The notes below the pieces were generated by a model, which saw nothing but the letters and a program-made list of their open reading frames with translations, was not told the origin of the DNA and did no database searches. Of a stretch of 64,000 nt of DNA, positions 9,772 to 18,103 are shown piece after piece (position 1 is the stretch's first letter; every line of letters begins with the position of its first letter). The DNA is from Marinicauda algicola (GTDB taxonomy: Bacteria; Pseudomonadota; Alphaproteobacteria; Caulobacterales; Maricaulaceae), in the NCBI RefSeq assembly GCF_017161425.1, contig NZ_CP071057.1, positions 682,001-746,000 of the forward strand. The letters run 5' to 3'. Position numbers and translations under genes: made by a program.

Positions 9772-11043
9772 TTAATGGTGATAGGCGTAGGCGTGTTCGG
9801 GCCGGATTTCGCGGTAACGGTCGCGCAGACGGGTCTGGCGCGTCTCCATGCTCTGCACCTCGCCTTCGATCAGGACGTGCGTGGGCGCGCTCATGACCTC
9901 GAGCGGATCGCCGTCCCAGACCACGACGTCCCCGGCATAGCCCGGCGCCAAGGCGCCGAACCGGTCGCCATAGCCGTACAGCTCGGCCGGGGTGAGCGTG
10001 ATCGCCCGGAAGGCGTCCTCCCATTCCGCGCCGTGGGCGCGCGCGATCCCGGCGTGCTGGGTCAGAAGACGCGGATTGAAGTAGATGTCCGAGCCGAGCG
10101 TGGTGAACGCGACCTCGACGCCGGCATCGAAGAGTTGGGCGGCGGCGTTCATCGCCGAGGACAGCGTGTCGAAGCTGCCGGGCAGGTTGCGCATCGGGTC
10201 GAAGATCACCGGGATGTCGGCCGCGGCGAGTTCCTCGGCCACCTGATGGGCCTCGGCTGCGCCCGCGATGATGATGCGCAGGCTCGGGTTCTCTTCCTTG
10301 AAGGCGAGCAGGCGGCGGATGTCGCCGTCATCGTCCATCAGGAAGACGATGGGCATCTCGCCGCGCACGGCGGCTTCGAAGGCCTCTGCATCGGTACGGT
10401 TGAGGACGATCCCCTCCTGGGTGGAGAGATAGCGCCCGGGATAGGTGCGTGCATCGTTCATCGCGGCGCGCAGATAGGCCCACGCGGCGGGCTTGGACCC
10501 GCCGGACGTCGCCGCGCCGGAACGGGCCATGTCGATGACCAGGAACTGCTCGGCGGCGAACAGGCTGCCGGGAAGACCCGTGGAGTCCGCGAGCGCGCCG
10601 CGCCCGGCGAGATTGTTGCGGCCCACCGAGGGGAAGATCGCGAACCGGGTGATCCCGTCGATCCGGGCCTCGTCGATATGGTTGCCGTCGAAGTTGAAGC
10701 CGTCCGCGACGCTGATCGCGGCGCTGAACGGGCTGTCGTCGGCCTCGGTGTCGCGCGTCATGCTCTCCGCGCCGACCTCGACGAGGCCGAGCTGGGTCTG
10801 CGGGTGGAACAGGCCGGGCGTGATCCAGCCGCCCCCGGCATCGATCGTGCGTGCCCCGGCGGGGATTTCGAGACCGGCGCCGACCGCGACGATATCGCCG
10901 TCGCGCACGATGACCGTGCCGTTCTCGATCACCCCGGCATCGGTGTTGGTGACCACGCGGCCATTGGTGACGACGACGGTCTGGGCAAGCGCCGGTGCGG
11001 CGGTGATCGCCGCGGCGGCGAGCGCTGTGAGAAGGCGTTTCAT
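9772..11043 (-). CDS. Exported amidohydrolase-family protein with degenerate metal site
   Basis: The 423-residue protein has a Sec signal peptide (MKRLLTALAAAAITAAPALA, cut likely after ALA). The imidazolonepropionase-like fold is shown by TIDAGGGWITPGLF near the start and GALAPGYAGDVVVWDGDPLEV near the end. In active relatives GLID is followed by HxH, which binds zinc. Here the segment is GLFHPQTQ, so one metal His is missing. It may be inactive, use a different site, or support its neighbour. Its start lies one base after the stop of the upstream amidohydrolase, so they form a two-gene operon. Confidence 0.88.
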   Translation of the reverse strand: MKRLLTALAAAAITAAPALAQTVVVTNGRVVTNTDAGVIENGTVIVRDGDIVAVGAGLEIPAGARTIDAGGGWITPGLFHPQTQLGLVEVGAESMTRDTEADDSPFSAAISVADGFNFDGNHIDEARIDGITRFAIFPSVGRNNLAGRGALADSTGLPGSLFAAEQFLVIDMARSGAATSGGSKPAAWAYLRAAMNDARTYPGRYLSTQEGIVLNRTDAEAFEAAVRGEMPIVFLMDDDGDIRRLLAFKEENPSLRIIIAGAAEAHQVAEELAAADIPVIFDPMRNLPGSFDTLSSAMNAAAQLFDAGVEVAFTTLGSDIYFNPRLLTQHAGIARAHGAEWEDAFRAITLTPAELYGYGDRFGALAPGYAGDVVVWDGDPLEVMSAPTHVLIEGEVQSMETRQTRLRDRYREIRPEHAYAYHH

Positions 11044-11044
11044 G

Positions 11045-12493
11045 TCAGTTTTCTCCTTCGCCGGGCTGGCCGAGCATGAAGTCGCGCACGGTCTGGAGTT
11101 CCGGGTTGCCGGCCTCGTACATCAGCGCGCCGTCGATATAGACCTGGTCGGCGATCGAGTAGCTGGAGAAGGGATGGCCGGACCACACCACGATGTCGGC
11201 CCGCTTGCCCACCTCGATCGAGCCTGTCTCCTCGAAGATGCCGAGCCCGCGGGCGGGACGCGAGGTGAACCAGCTCACCGCGTCGGCGTCGCTGATCTCG
11301 AGGCCCATGCGCCGCCCGTCCGCGAGCGCCTTGGCGACCTCGTGGTTGAGCCGCTGGATGCCGAGCGCGCTGTCGGAATGGATCATGCCGCAGGCGCCGT
11401 TGGCGTGCAGCAAAGGCAGGTTCTCGCGGATGGAATCGTAGGCTTCCATCTTGAACCCGCCCCAATCGGCCCACACCGCGGCGCAGGTACCTGCCTCCGA
11501 CAGAAGGTCGGGAATCTTGTAGGCCTCCACCGCGTGGTGGAAGACGGAGACCTGGTAGCCGAACTCGTCGGCCATATCGAGGACCTGGGCCATCTGGTCG
11601 GCGCGGTAGCAATGCATCTGCACCAGGATCTCGCCTTCCAGCACGCCCATCAGCGTGTTCAGCTCGAGATCCTCGGTCGGCGGCTCGGCCTCCTCGCCGG
11701 CTTCGGCCTGCTCCCAGTACTCGTGCCAGCTGTCGCGATAGTCGGACGCCTCGATCCAGCTCGCCCGGTATCCGGCCATGTTGCCCATGTCGGTCGCCGG
11801 GGAGCGGCCGCGATTGCCGTAGACCCGCGCCGGGTTCTCCCCGCACGCCATTTTCAGCGTGTAGGGCGCGTCGGGAAACTTCATGCCCTGCACGGTGCGC
11901 GAGGGCACGTTGCGCAGCGTCACGCCGCGTCCGCCGAACAGGTTCGCCGATCCGGGCAGGATGTGCAGCGTGGTGACCCCGCCGGCCAGGGCCGAATCGA
12001 AGCCGGGATCCTGCGGCCAGACCGAGTGCTCCGCCCAGACCTCGGCGGTCACCGGCTCGGTCGCCTCGTTGCCGTCCGAGTGCGCGTTCGCGGCCGGGGA
12101 GGGATAGACGCCGAGATGGGAGTGGATGTCGATCACGCCCGGCGTGACGAAGCGGCCCTGCGCATCGACGATGCTGGCGCCCTCGGGGGCTTCCAGCCCG
12201 GGACCGACCTCCGCGATCCGCCCGTCGCGGATCAGGATGTCGGTATCGGCGAGCTCGCCCCCGATGCCGTCATACACCGTCGCGCCGCGGATGAGCGTCA
12301 CGCCCGAAGGGGCAGGGGTGTATGTCGAGGGATAGGGATTGGTGTCGATGCGGACGATCTCGGTGTCGCCGTCCCCGCGATCGCGCGAGGCGCGTTCCCC
12401 GCCCTCGCTTCCCCCCTCGCCGCCGTTACCGCAAGCGGCCAGCGACAGGGCCAGCAGCGAGGCGAGGCCCGCAGTCAAGCCGTGCTGTTTCAA
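11045..12493 (-). CDS. Amidohydrolase, exported lipoprotein
   Basis: The 482-residue protein starts with a lipoprotein signal ending LSLAAC, so it is probably anchored in a membrane on the periplasmic side. The imidazolonepropionase-like amidohydrolase domain keeps the metal motif in VTPGVIDIHSHLG, with later HCYRADQ, FHHAVEAYK and MIHSDSALG carrying further metal-site His and Asp. VGKRADIVVWSGHPF closes the domain. The paired gene downstream looks like a paralogue that lost HxH. The substrate is unknown; such pairs are often annotated as peptide or cyclic-amide hydrolases without proof. Confidence 0.9.
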   Translation of the reverse strand: MKQHGLTAGLASLLALSLAACGNGGEGGSEGGERASRDRGDGDTEIVRIDTNPYPSTYTPAPSGVTLIRGATVYDGIGGELADTDILIRDGRIAEVGPGLEAPEGASIVDAQGRFVTPGVIDIHSHLGVYPSPAANAHSDGNEATEPVTAEVWAEHSVWPQDPGFDSALAGGVTTLHILPGSANLFGGRGVTLRNVPSRTVQGMKFPDAPYTLKMACGENPARVYGNRGRSPATDMGNMAGYRASWIEASDYRDSWHEYWEQAEAGEEAEPPTEDLELNTLMGVLEGEILVQMHCYRADQMAQVLDMADEFGYQVSVFHHAVEAYKIPDLLSEAGTCAAVWADWGGFKMEAYDSIRENLPLLHANGACGMIHSDSALGIQRLNHEVAKALADGRRMGLEISDADAVSWFTSRPARGLGIFEETGSIEVGKRADIVVWSGHPFSSYSIADQVYIDGALMYEAGNPELQTVRDFMLGQPGEGEN

Positions 12494-12934
12494 TGGTCTT
12501 CTCCCCTTTCCAGGTCGGGCGGGCGGCTCTGGCCGCCACGCCGTCGGAGGACAGACTTGCCGGAATTGACCGCCGAGGAAAGGGGCGGCGCGGAAAAACT
12601 AGTGTGTGGGGTGGGGCAAGGTGTCGGCCCGCCGGTAGGCGAGCTCATGATGGCCGCGCGAGCCGGGCGCGCCGGAAAGTCGGCGCCTGTCCCCGCCAAT
12701 CCTTTGCTCCAGACCCAGCCGCGATTGCGGTGATGGCCCCATATTCTTGACCGGTTTATCAAACTGTGAGGAGACAGGTTTGAGCTGGTTGATAATCTTT
12801 CGACCGCTTCATTGAAAATTTGAGGGGGCGGCAAGGGGTTCAGGCCACGACCACCAAATTCCCTGCTGCGCTCGCCAGTGAGCGCCAGGGAGCGAATGAC
12901 CCGTGGTTCCCACTATGATGTGCGCTCGATCCGG
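12494..12934. other. Gene-free stretch between amidohydrolase and AraC genes
   Basis: About 440 bases without a convincing gene. The left part presumably holds the promoter of the leftward amidohydrolase operon. The right half (about 12740-12930) is more AT-rich and marks the change to the lower-GC island. GCGCTC and GAGCGC form a short inverted repeat around 12875-12895, and CGATCC/GGATCG (12927-12946) overlaps the araC-type gene end. No clear sigma-70 promoter is evident to me. Confidence 0.5.
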
Positions 12935-14005
12935 TCACATGGATCGGGTTTGATTTCGTGGTTTGAGCGGCGAGCGCCTCTGGTGTACCGCTCGTGGACT
13001 CTCGCCGGTCCAACGCTTAAAGGCTCGCGAGAACGAGGCTGGGTCAGAAAATCCTAAAAGGTACGCCGTCTGATTGACGGACACCTGCTTGCCGGACAAG
13101 AAGTGCACCGCAAGCTTCTGGCGCAACCCGTCGAGCACCTGCTCATACGTTACACCCTCCTCCTTGAGCTTGCGATAAAGCGTCTGCCGGCTTTGGCCGA
13201 GACGTGCAGCCACAACATCCATGGAAGCTTCGCCTGTGTGCAGAATCTCCATTAAGACAGTCTCGACCCGACCGCGCACTGTCTTGGAGAGCCTCAGTTC
13301 GTTGAGTAAGGAGTCTGCTCGTTCGCTTAGCACACCGAACACGTACCGGTTTACCGGCGGCTGCTTGAGGGAAAGAAACTCGGGGTCGATCTGGAGTGCG
13401 TTCCAAGTGCTGTCGAACACCACCGGCGCCTCAAATATACGCTCAAAATCAGCCTTGTATTTTGGAGCGCTGCGCATCAGATGCACCGTGCGTGGAAACC
13501 TTATTTTCTTAAACTCTGGAACATCTACAAACATCGCCCTCGTGTTCCAAACCAGTCGAGCCAGTTCGCACTCAGCGATTACGGGGTAGTCAGAAAACAG
13601 CGTGCTGGGTCCTTCTATCCACGTTTGGCTGCCTCTCGTAACACCTCGCAAAATCGTAGCTGGCTCAAACCTATTGTCATCTACGACAAGCGCCGCATAG
13701 CGATTGAGTTGCTTCGGCACGTCGAGAACGCTCTCACATGCTTCGCAGATCAGGCCGACAATTGAGATTTCCTGCATGCGCACAGCTTTGCCATACTCAA
13801 GCGAGACGGCGGGCATTCCGGTATGGTCTGAGGCGACATCGAATAATCGAACATAGTCCTTGACCGGCACCCGATTATCCTGGTGTGCGAGTGTCTCTTC
13901 GCAGATTCCCGATTGACGAAGTAGCTCAACTCGGTCGGCGCCTTGGGTTACTGCAAAATCCACCAGGCCCCGTGGATACCCGGCGGCGATGGTGGCGGCG
14001 GTCAT
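12935..14005 (-). CDS. AraC-family transcriptional regulator (OruR/ArgR-like architecture)
   Basis: The 356-residue regulator has an N-terminal AraC arabinose-binding-like domain (about residues 20-210) and a C-terminal AraC helix-turn-helix pair. The HTH region contains MDVVAARLGQSRQTLYRKLKEEG, written here in two parts: MDVVAARLGQS and RQTLYRKLKEEG. The second helix is TAYLLGFSDPASFSRAFKRW, which is the classic AraC signature. Base composition is clearly less GC-rich than the flanking chromosome. It is divergent from the DUF2306 gene across 126 bp and may control it. The ligand is unknown. Confidence 0.9.
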   Translation of the reverse strand: MTAATIAAGYPRGLVDFAVTQGADRVELLRQSGICEETLAHQDNRVPVKDYVRLFDVASDHTGMPAVSLEYGKAVRMQEISIVGLICEACESVLDVPKQLNRYAALVVDDNRFEPATILRGVTRGSQTWIEGPSTLFSDYPVIAECELARLVWNTRAMFVDVPEFKKIRFPRTVHLMRSAPKYKADFERIFEAPVVFDSTWNALQIDPEFLSLKQPPVNRYVFGVLSERADSLLNELRLSKTVRGRVETVLMEILHTGEASMDVVAARLGQSRQTLYRKLKEEGVTYEQVLDGLRQKLAVHFLSGKQVSVNQTAYLLGFSDPASFSRAFKRWTGESPRAVHQRRSPLKPRNQTRSM

Positions 14006-14131
14006 AGGTGCTGAGCCTCTTGTTGCCAGCGGTCATGTTTTTGATGCCTCCCGTCATGTCCAGGCAGTGCACACCGATGCTCTTATGTGGAGCATGATGT
14101 GGCCGCTCGGCCAATGAGGGAAGGCGAGCTT

Positions 14132-14950
14132 ATGACGAATGTCTCAGTTACGCGAGCGGGTTCGAGGGGCAACGATGGCATCGGGGCGCTCAAAGCAGCG
14201 ACCACAATCTGGTTTGGCGTAATGGTGATCAGCCAGTGGCTGTTTGTCTATTACATAGCGGCATTTTATGCCGAGCCGACCTTGTCCGGCCAGTTTGCGG
14301 CTTGGAATGAGCATCCATTCCTCAGTCCGTTTGTTCGAGGAGACATAATCGGAAACTTGGCGTTCGCCACCCATGTGATGTTGGCGATTTTCATTACCTT
14401 CGGTGGAACGCTTCAGCTCATCCCGCAATTACGGGCGACTGCTCCGTGGCTGCATCGCTGGAATGGCCGCCTGTTCATTCTGTTCTCGCTCGCGGTCACC
14501 CTTGCCGGGTTCTACATGGTCTGGTTGCGCGAACCGGTCACCGACATTAGTGCCGAATTGGCAATCAGTATCAACGGCGCGCTCATCCTATTGTTTGCCG
14601 CACTCGCGTGGCGCGAGGGCATCAAACGAAGCATAGTTAGTCACCGCCGCTGGGCGCTTCGCGCGCTACTGGCCGTAAACGGCGTATTTTTTCTGCGCCT
14701 CGTTTTTTCTGGCTGGTTGGTTCTAACTCAGCGCGAGCCGGATGTGATGCAGTTCCGGGTCTTCGAATATGCGTCCTACCTCGTACCCCTGCTCGTTTTG
14801 CAGCTCTACCTCTATTCCTCTGAGCGGGGAGGTACGGCAATGCGCTACCTTGCGGCAATGGCGCTCTACCTCGTTAGCGCAGCTATGTGCATCGGCGCGT
14901 TCGGCTTCTCGATGATCTTTGTCCGTCTGATTGTGTTTGGTCAGAGCTAG
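14132..14950 (+). CDS. DUF2306-family integral membrane protein
   Basis: A protein of 272 residues with about seven hydrophobic segments. It matches the DUF2306 pattern: a PFVRGD segment after TM1, HVMLAIFITFGGTLQLIPQLR, WLHRWNGRLF and SHRRWALRALLAVNGVFFLR. These His and Arg motifs recur in the family, whose function is unknown. ATG 14132 follows GGGAAGG at about 8 bases; upstream in-frame codons have no such site. It is divergent from the AraC regulator, which could control it. Confidence 0.82.
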   Translation: MTNVSVTRAGSRGNDGIGALKAATTIWFGVMVISQWLFVYYIAAFYAEPTLSGQFAAWNEHPFLSPFVRGDIIGNLAFATHVMLAIFITFGGTLQLIPQLRATAPWLHRWNGRLFILFSLAVTLAGFYMVWLREPVTDISAELAISINGALILLFAALAWREGIKRSIVSHRRWALRALLAVNGVFFLRLVFSGWLVLTQREPDVMQFRVFEYASYLVPLLVLQLYLYSSERGGTAMRYLAAMALYLVSAAMCIGAFGFSMIFVRLIVFGQS

Positions 14951-15065
14951 CTCGGCATTCAGAATTGGAGCGGGTGCGACCTCGCCTATTTCAAAATAGT
15001 GAAGTTTACGCGAGCAATCAGATGATCAATAGTCCATGCATTTGCGGCCACACAGGCGGTATCAA

Positions 15066-15781
15066 ATGAAAAAGGCGTTGAATTCACCGCTTCTTATGGC
15101 CAGGTCGGGGGCGTACTATACCTAATCATCATCATAGCAGCATTATTCGCTGAGATGTACGCGCGCTCGACACTCGTCGTTTCTGGCGATGCAGCAAGAA
15201 CAGCAGTGAATATACTCGAATCCGAACGAATGTTCCGATTTGGTGGCGGTGCTCAATTAATTACAGTCTTGTGTGACATTACACTATCAGTGATTTTATT
15301 CGAAATTATGAAGCCCGTAAGCAGGATTATTTCTTTGCTTTCTAGCTCATTCCGATTTGCCGCCATAATTGTCATTGCCGTGACGACGGTTTCGCACTTT
15401 GCACCTCTGACTATCCTCGATCAGTCATATCTATACGGATTCACTGACGAGCAGCGGCAGGCGCTGTCGTATCTGTCATTTGCATATCACTCGATTGGGT
15501 ACAACATCGCCCTGTTACTCTTCGGTGTTCACTGCATCCTCCTTGGATACCTTATCGCGAGGTCGGCGTTCCTCCCGGCGCTGATTGGCCTGCTAATGGT
15601 GCTGGCCGGCTTCGGATATGCAGCCAACAGTTTCGCATTTTTTGTTCATCCCGCGCTCGCGACTTGGAGTTTTCCGATCCTGATGCCGCTCGCATTCATA
15701 GCTGAGGGAGCGCTGGCGCTCTGGCTCACGATTGTTGGGGTAAACACCAAAAGATGGCTAACGCAGTCTGCCAACAACTAA
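15066..15781 (+). pseudogene. DUF4386-family membrane protein, frameshifted near the N-terminus
   Basis: The main frame from about 15120 to 15781 reads as a DUF4386 membrane protein: IIIIAALFAEMYARS, LVVSGDAARTAVNIL, ESERMFRFGG, then four or five hydrophobic segments. Its only ATG (15155) would cut off the first membrane helix. The natural N-terminus (MKKALNSPLLMARSGAYYT) lies in another frame from ATG 15066 and hits TAA at about 15123. Joining the two frames near 15119-15124 restores the usual family start. Either the gene is broken by a one- or two-base indel or the sequence has an error. A 5'-shortened protein from 15155 remains possible. Confidence 0.65.
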
Positions 15782-15884
15782 TCGACGAAGACGTTCGCGC
15801 CTGGCCCGAAAAGGCGTTTCCCTATACGGCGGAAGAATTTTTGCCACGATGTAATAACGCCTTAGTAGAGCGAGGAGTAAGAGG

Positions 15885-17558
15885 ATGCCAAGTCTGATAC
15901 CTGCGATCGTCTCGGCCTTGAGCATACTGGCTTGTGTGCCGCCGGGGGCTGGTGATCCTCCGGAGGAAACGACCGCCCACTACGCTGATGAGCTGCTTCG
16001 ACGCACGTATAGCGCTGACGGCCCTGGCGCAGCCGTTCTGGTCGCCCGGGGCGACACTATCCTATTTCGCGGCGCGCGCGGCGAAGGTGATATTCAATCG
16101 CATTCACAGCTGCATCCAAATTCCGTATTCCGAATCGGCTCGGTGACGAAGCAGTTTACTGCAGCCGCAGTGCTGACCTTGGTCGAGGACGGGCGAGTTG
16201 GCTTAGATGATCCGCTCTCTCGTTATCTTTCGGACTATCCGAATGGTGATCAGATCACGTTACGGCATCTGCTCAATCACACCGCTGGCGTTCGCAATTT
16301 CAATAACCTTCCAGAATATATCGATGGAATAGAACGTGACCTCACCACGTCGGAGATCATTAGTCTCTTCCGGGATGAATCGCTGGTGTTCTTACCTGGA
16401 GAGAGTTGGGCTTACAGCAATTCCGGGTACGTTCTGTTAGGTGCAGTTATTGAATCGGTAACTGGGCTTGCGTGGCACGAATACATGGCTCAACGCTTCT
16501 TTCGCCCGCTCGGCATGAGCCATACCGGATATGGTCACGACCCGCAATTCGCCGCTCTACAGGTTCGCGGCTATCGCTACGATGAAGACACCGTCGCACC
16601 TATGTTGCCGATGAGCATGACCCAACCCCATGCCGCAGGCGCACTTGTTTCAAACGTCGACGACCTGCTGATCTGGACACGTGCATTGCATGAAGGTCGT
16701 ATCCTGCGAAGCCAATCCTATCAGATGATGGCGGTGCCAGAAGGGGCGGCGGCAGTCGAGGGAGTGCGTTATGGCTTCGGCCTCTACGAAATCTCGATTC
16801 GCCAACAGCGCGCCCTGAGGCACGGCGGGCGAATCTTCGGGTTCATTGCGTCTTTGACATACCTGCCAGGCCCCGACATCACAGTCGTCGTTCTCGAGAA
16901 CGATGATGCGCACAACGGTCCTGAACAGGCTGATGCGCTGACGCGCCGGCTCGTGGCCCATGCGCTCGACGCGCCATACCCGATGCCTGACGCTATACCA
17001 ACCGAAGTGGCATCACTTGAGGCGGCACAAGGTGTTTACGATTTCGGCGATGGCGTAGTGCGCACGATCCGGCTAGAGGCCGGCCGACTTACCGCACAGC
17101 GCAACGTCGGTCCCCGGCTTCAGCTGACACCAATCGCCGCCGATGACTTTCTTTACGAAGACGGTTTCACCCGGCTGCAATTCGACCGCGATACGACGGG
17201 GGCGATTGTTGCCGCTCGCTTCTTCGCTAGCGGTGACGGTGAAGGCGTAAGCGGCGTTCGGATTAGCACCGGCGCAACACCGCCGCCGACAGGGTTGGAG
17301 CTGCCGAGCGCCGTCATGGAGCGCTTTGTGGGCATATATGCAAACAGTGAGCTTTCGGTCAGCGTGACGCTCGAGGGTGAAACGCTGCTGGCCCAGATCG
17401 CCGGCCAACCGAGTTTCAGGCTATTGGCTGCGTCGCCGACGTTGTTCGATGTCGAAGAAGCTGGAGCCTCGGTCGAGTTCGTTCCTGCAAGCGGTCCTGT
17501 CTTGGAGATGGTCATTCGCCAAAATGGTCGCGAGACGGTGCTCGCACGAACGCCCTAA
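15885..17558 (+). CDS. Serine hydrolase, beta-lactamase / penicillin-binding-like (class C fold)
   Basis: The 557-residue protein starts with a hydrophobic signal ending SILAC (C17), so it may be a lipoprotein. The catalytic domain has SVTK (S86-K89) in VFRIGSVTKQF, the YxN motif in WAYSNSGYVLLG, and HGG in ALRHGGRIFGF, together the three active-site motifs of the family. Two small C-terminal beta domains follow, of the kind found in esterase or peptidase relatives. Beta-lactam hydrolysis is not implied; esterase or D-aminopeptidase activity is equally likely. It has low GC like its neighbours. Confidence 0.88.
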   Translation: MPSLIPAIVSALSILACVPPGAGDPPEETTAHYADELLRRTYSADGPGAAVLVARGDTILFRGARGEGDIQSHSQLHPNSVFRIGSVTKQFTAAAVLTLVEDGRVGLDDPLSRYLSDYPNGDQITLRHLLNHTAGVRNFNNLPEYIDGIERDLTTSEIISLFRDESLVFLPGESWAYSNSGYVLLGAVIESVTGLAWHEYMAQRFFRPLGMSHTGYGHDPQFAALQVRGYRYDEDTVAPMLPMSMTQPHAAGALVSNVDDLLIWTRALHEGRILRSQSYQMMAVPEGAAAVEGVRYGFGLYEISIRQQRALRHGGRIFGFIASLTYLPGPDITVVVLENDDAHNGPEQADALTRRLVAHALDAPYPMPDAIPTEVASLEAAQGVYDFGDGVVRTIRLEAGRLTAQRNVGPRLQLTPIAADDFLYEDGFTRLQFDRDTTGAIVAARFFASGDGEGVSGVRISTGATPPPTGLELPSAVMERFVGIYANSELSVSVTLEGETLLAQIAGQPSFRLLAASPTLFDVEEAGASVEFVPASGPVLEMVIRQNGRETVLARTP

Positions 17559-17708
17559 CGGCCGTTGGATCGGCCCGAACCGAGCCTGCGATAGACGGCC
17601 CCTGGCAAGCCACGGGGCGGGGGAGAGGTGGATTTCCACCCGCCCAGCGCGCTTGCCAATGAAAGCGAGGGGCGATCTGGCAAGATTGCTGCCAGCGTGC
17701 TCAGTCGT

Positions 17709-17773
17709 TGAACAACCGCGTCCGCCCTTCCGGGCCGATCAGCATCCGCCACAGTATGCGATCTGGTTGTTCA
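17709..17773. repeat. 9-bp perfect inverted repeat
   Basis: TGAACAACC at 17709-17717 and GGTTGTTCA at 17765-17773 are perfect reverse complements separated by 47 bases. This could be a remnant of a small mobile element end or a hairpin. Confidence 0.4.
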
Positions 17774-17821
17774 GTCAGGTGGTCGCACCTAAGTCCAGCG
17801 TCGTGGGTCGACTGTCGAAAA

Positions 17822-17858
17822 TCGGGAAAATCGGGGACACTCGGGAAAATCGGGACAC
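17822..17858. repeat. Two-copy tandem repeat, TCGGGAAAATCGGG-ACAC
   Basis: TCGGGAAAATCGGGGACAC at 17822-17840 is followed at once by TCGGGAAAATCGGGACAC at 17841-17858; the copies differ by one G. Within each copy TCGGG is itself repeated. Confidence 0.6.
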
Positions 17859-17880
17859 ACACCAATTTTCTGCGCCATGC

Positions 17881-18045
17881 CTAAGCGTGAGGCATCCTTG
17901 CGCGCACCCCCATCCCATGCAAGTTGACTTCGATCGCCTTCCGGAACCCGGGCCTGCGCGCCAGCGGCTCGTCGATGGCGGGCCGTGCACACAGCACCGG
18001 GCCGGCATGCCACTCACGCAAGGTGTCGACCCTGCGGCGTCGCAT
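17881..18045 (-). CDS. Small open frame of unknown nature, possible gene remnant
   Basis: The frame gives 54 residues from an ATG, with an Arg-rich start (MRRRRVDTLREWHAGP) and an end GMGVRARMPHA. It is not recognised. It has no clear ribosome site and could be the tail of a decayed gene, since the segment PAIDEPLARRPGFRKAIE looks protein-like. It lies just after parE in the same direction. Confidence 0.2.
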   Translation of the reverse strand: MRRRRVDTLREWHAGPVLCARPAIDEPLARRPGFRKAIEVNLHGMGVRARMPHA

Positions 18046-18103
18046 CGAAAGATAATAAGTGAGAGGGCGAGGGCTTTCTGCCCGGTGGCCTGCGTCCGCC
18101 CTC

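Larger units (their letters stand above)
12935..17558. other. Lower-GC accessory island
   Basis: Four genes in a row (AraC regulator, DUF2306, broken DUF4386, serine hydrolase) use A/T-ending codons such as TTT, ATT and AAT far more often than neighbours, and the spacers are visibly AT-richer. I see no integrase, tRNA or clear border repeat. Transfer is an inference from composition. Confidence 0.55.
17559..18103. other. Gene-poor spacer with short repeats
   Basis: About 545 bases between the island and parE with no recognised gene. It contains an inverted repeat (17709-17773), a two-copy tandem repeat (17822-17858) and a 54-codon leftward frame (17881-18045). The mixture suggests a degraded mobile element or a dispersed intergenic repeat, but I cannot name a family. 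Confidence 0.5.

Noticed and set aside
12490-12834. Leftward 114-codon frame before the AraC gene
   Set aside because: Pro/Ser/Arg-rich with no ribosome site, spanning the promoter region of the amidohydrolase operon.
17881-18045. REP-associated transposase remnant
   Set aside because: The short repeats suggested this, but the small frame lacks any transposase motif I know, so I left it unnamed.
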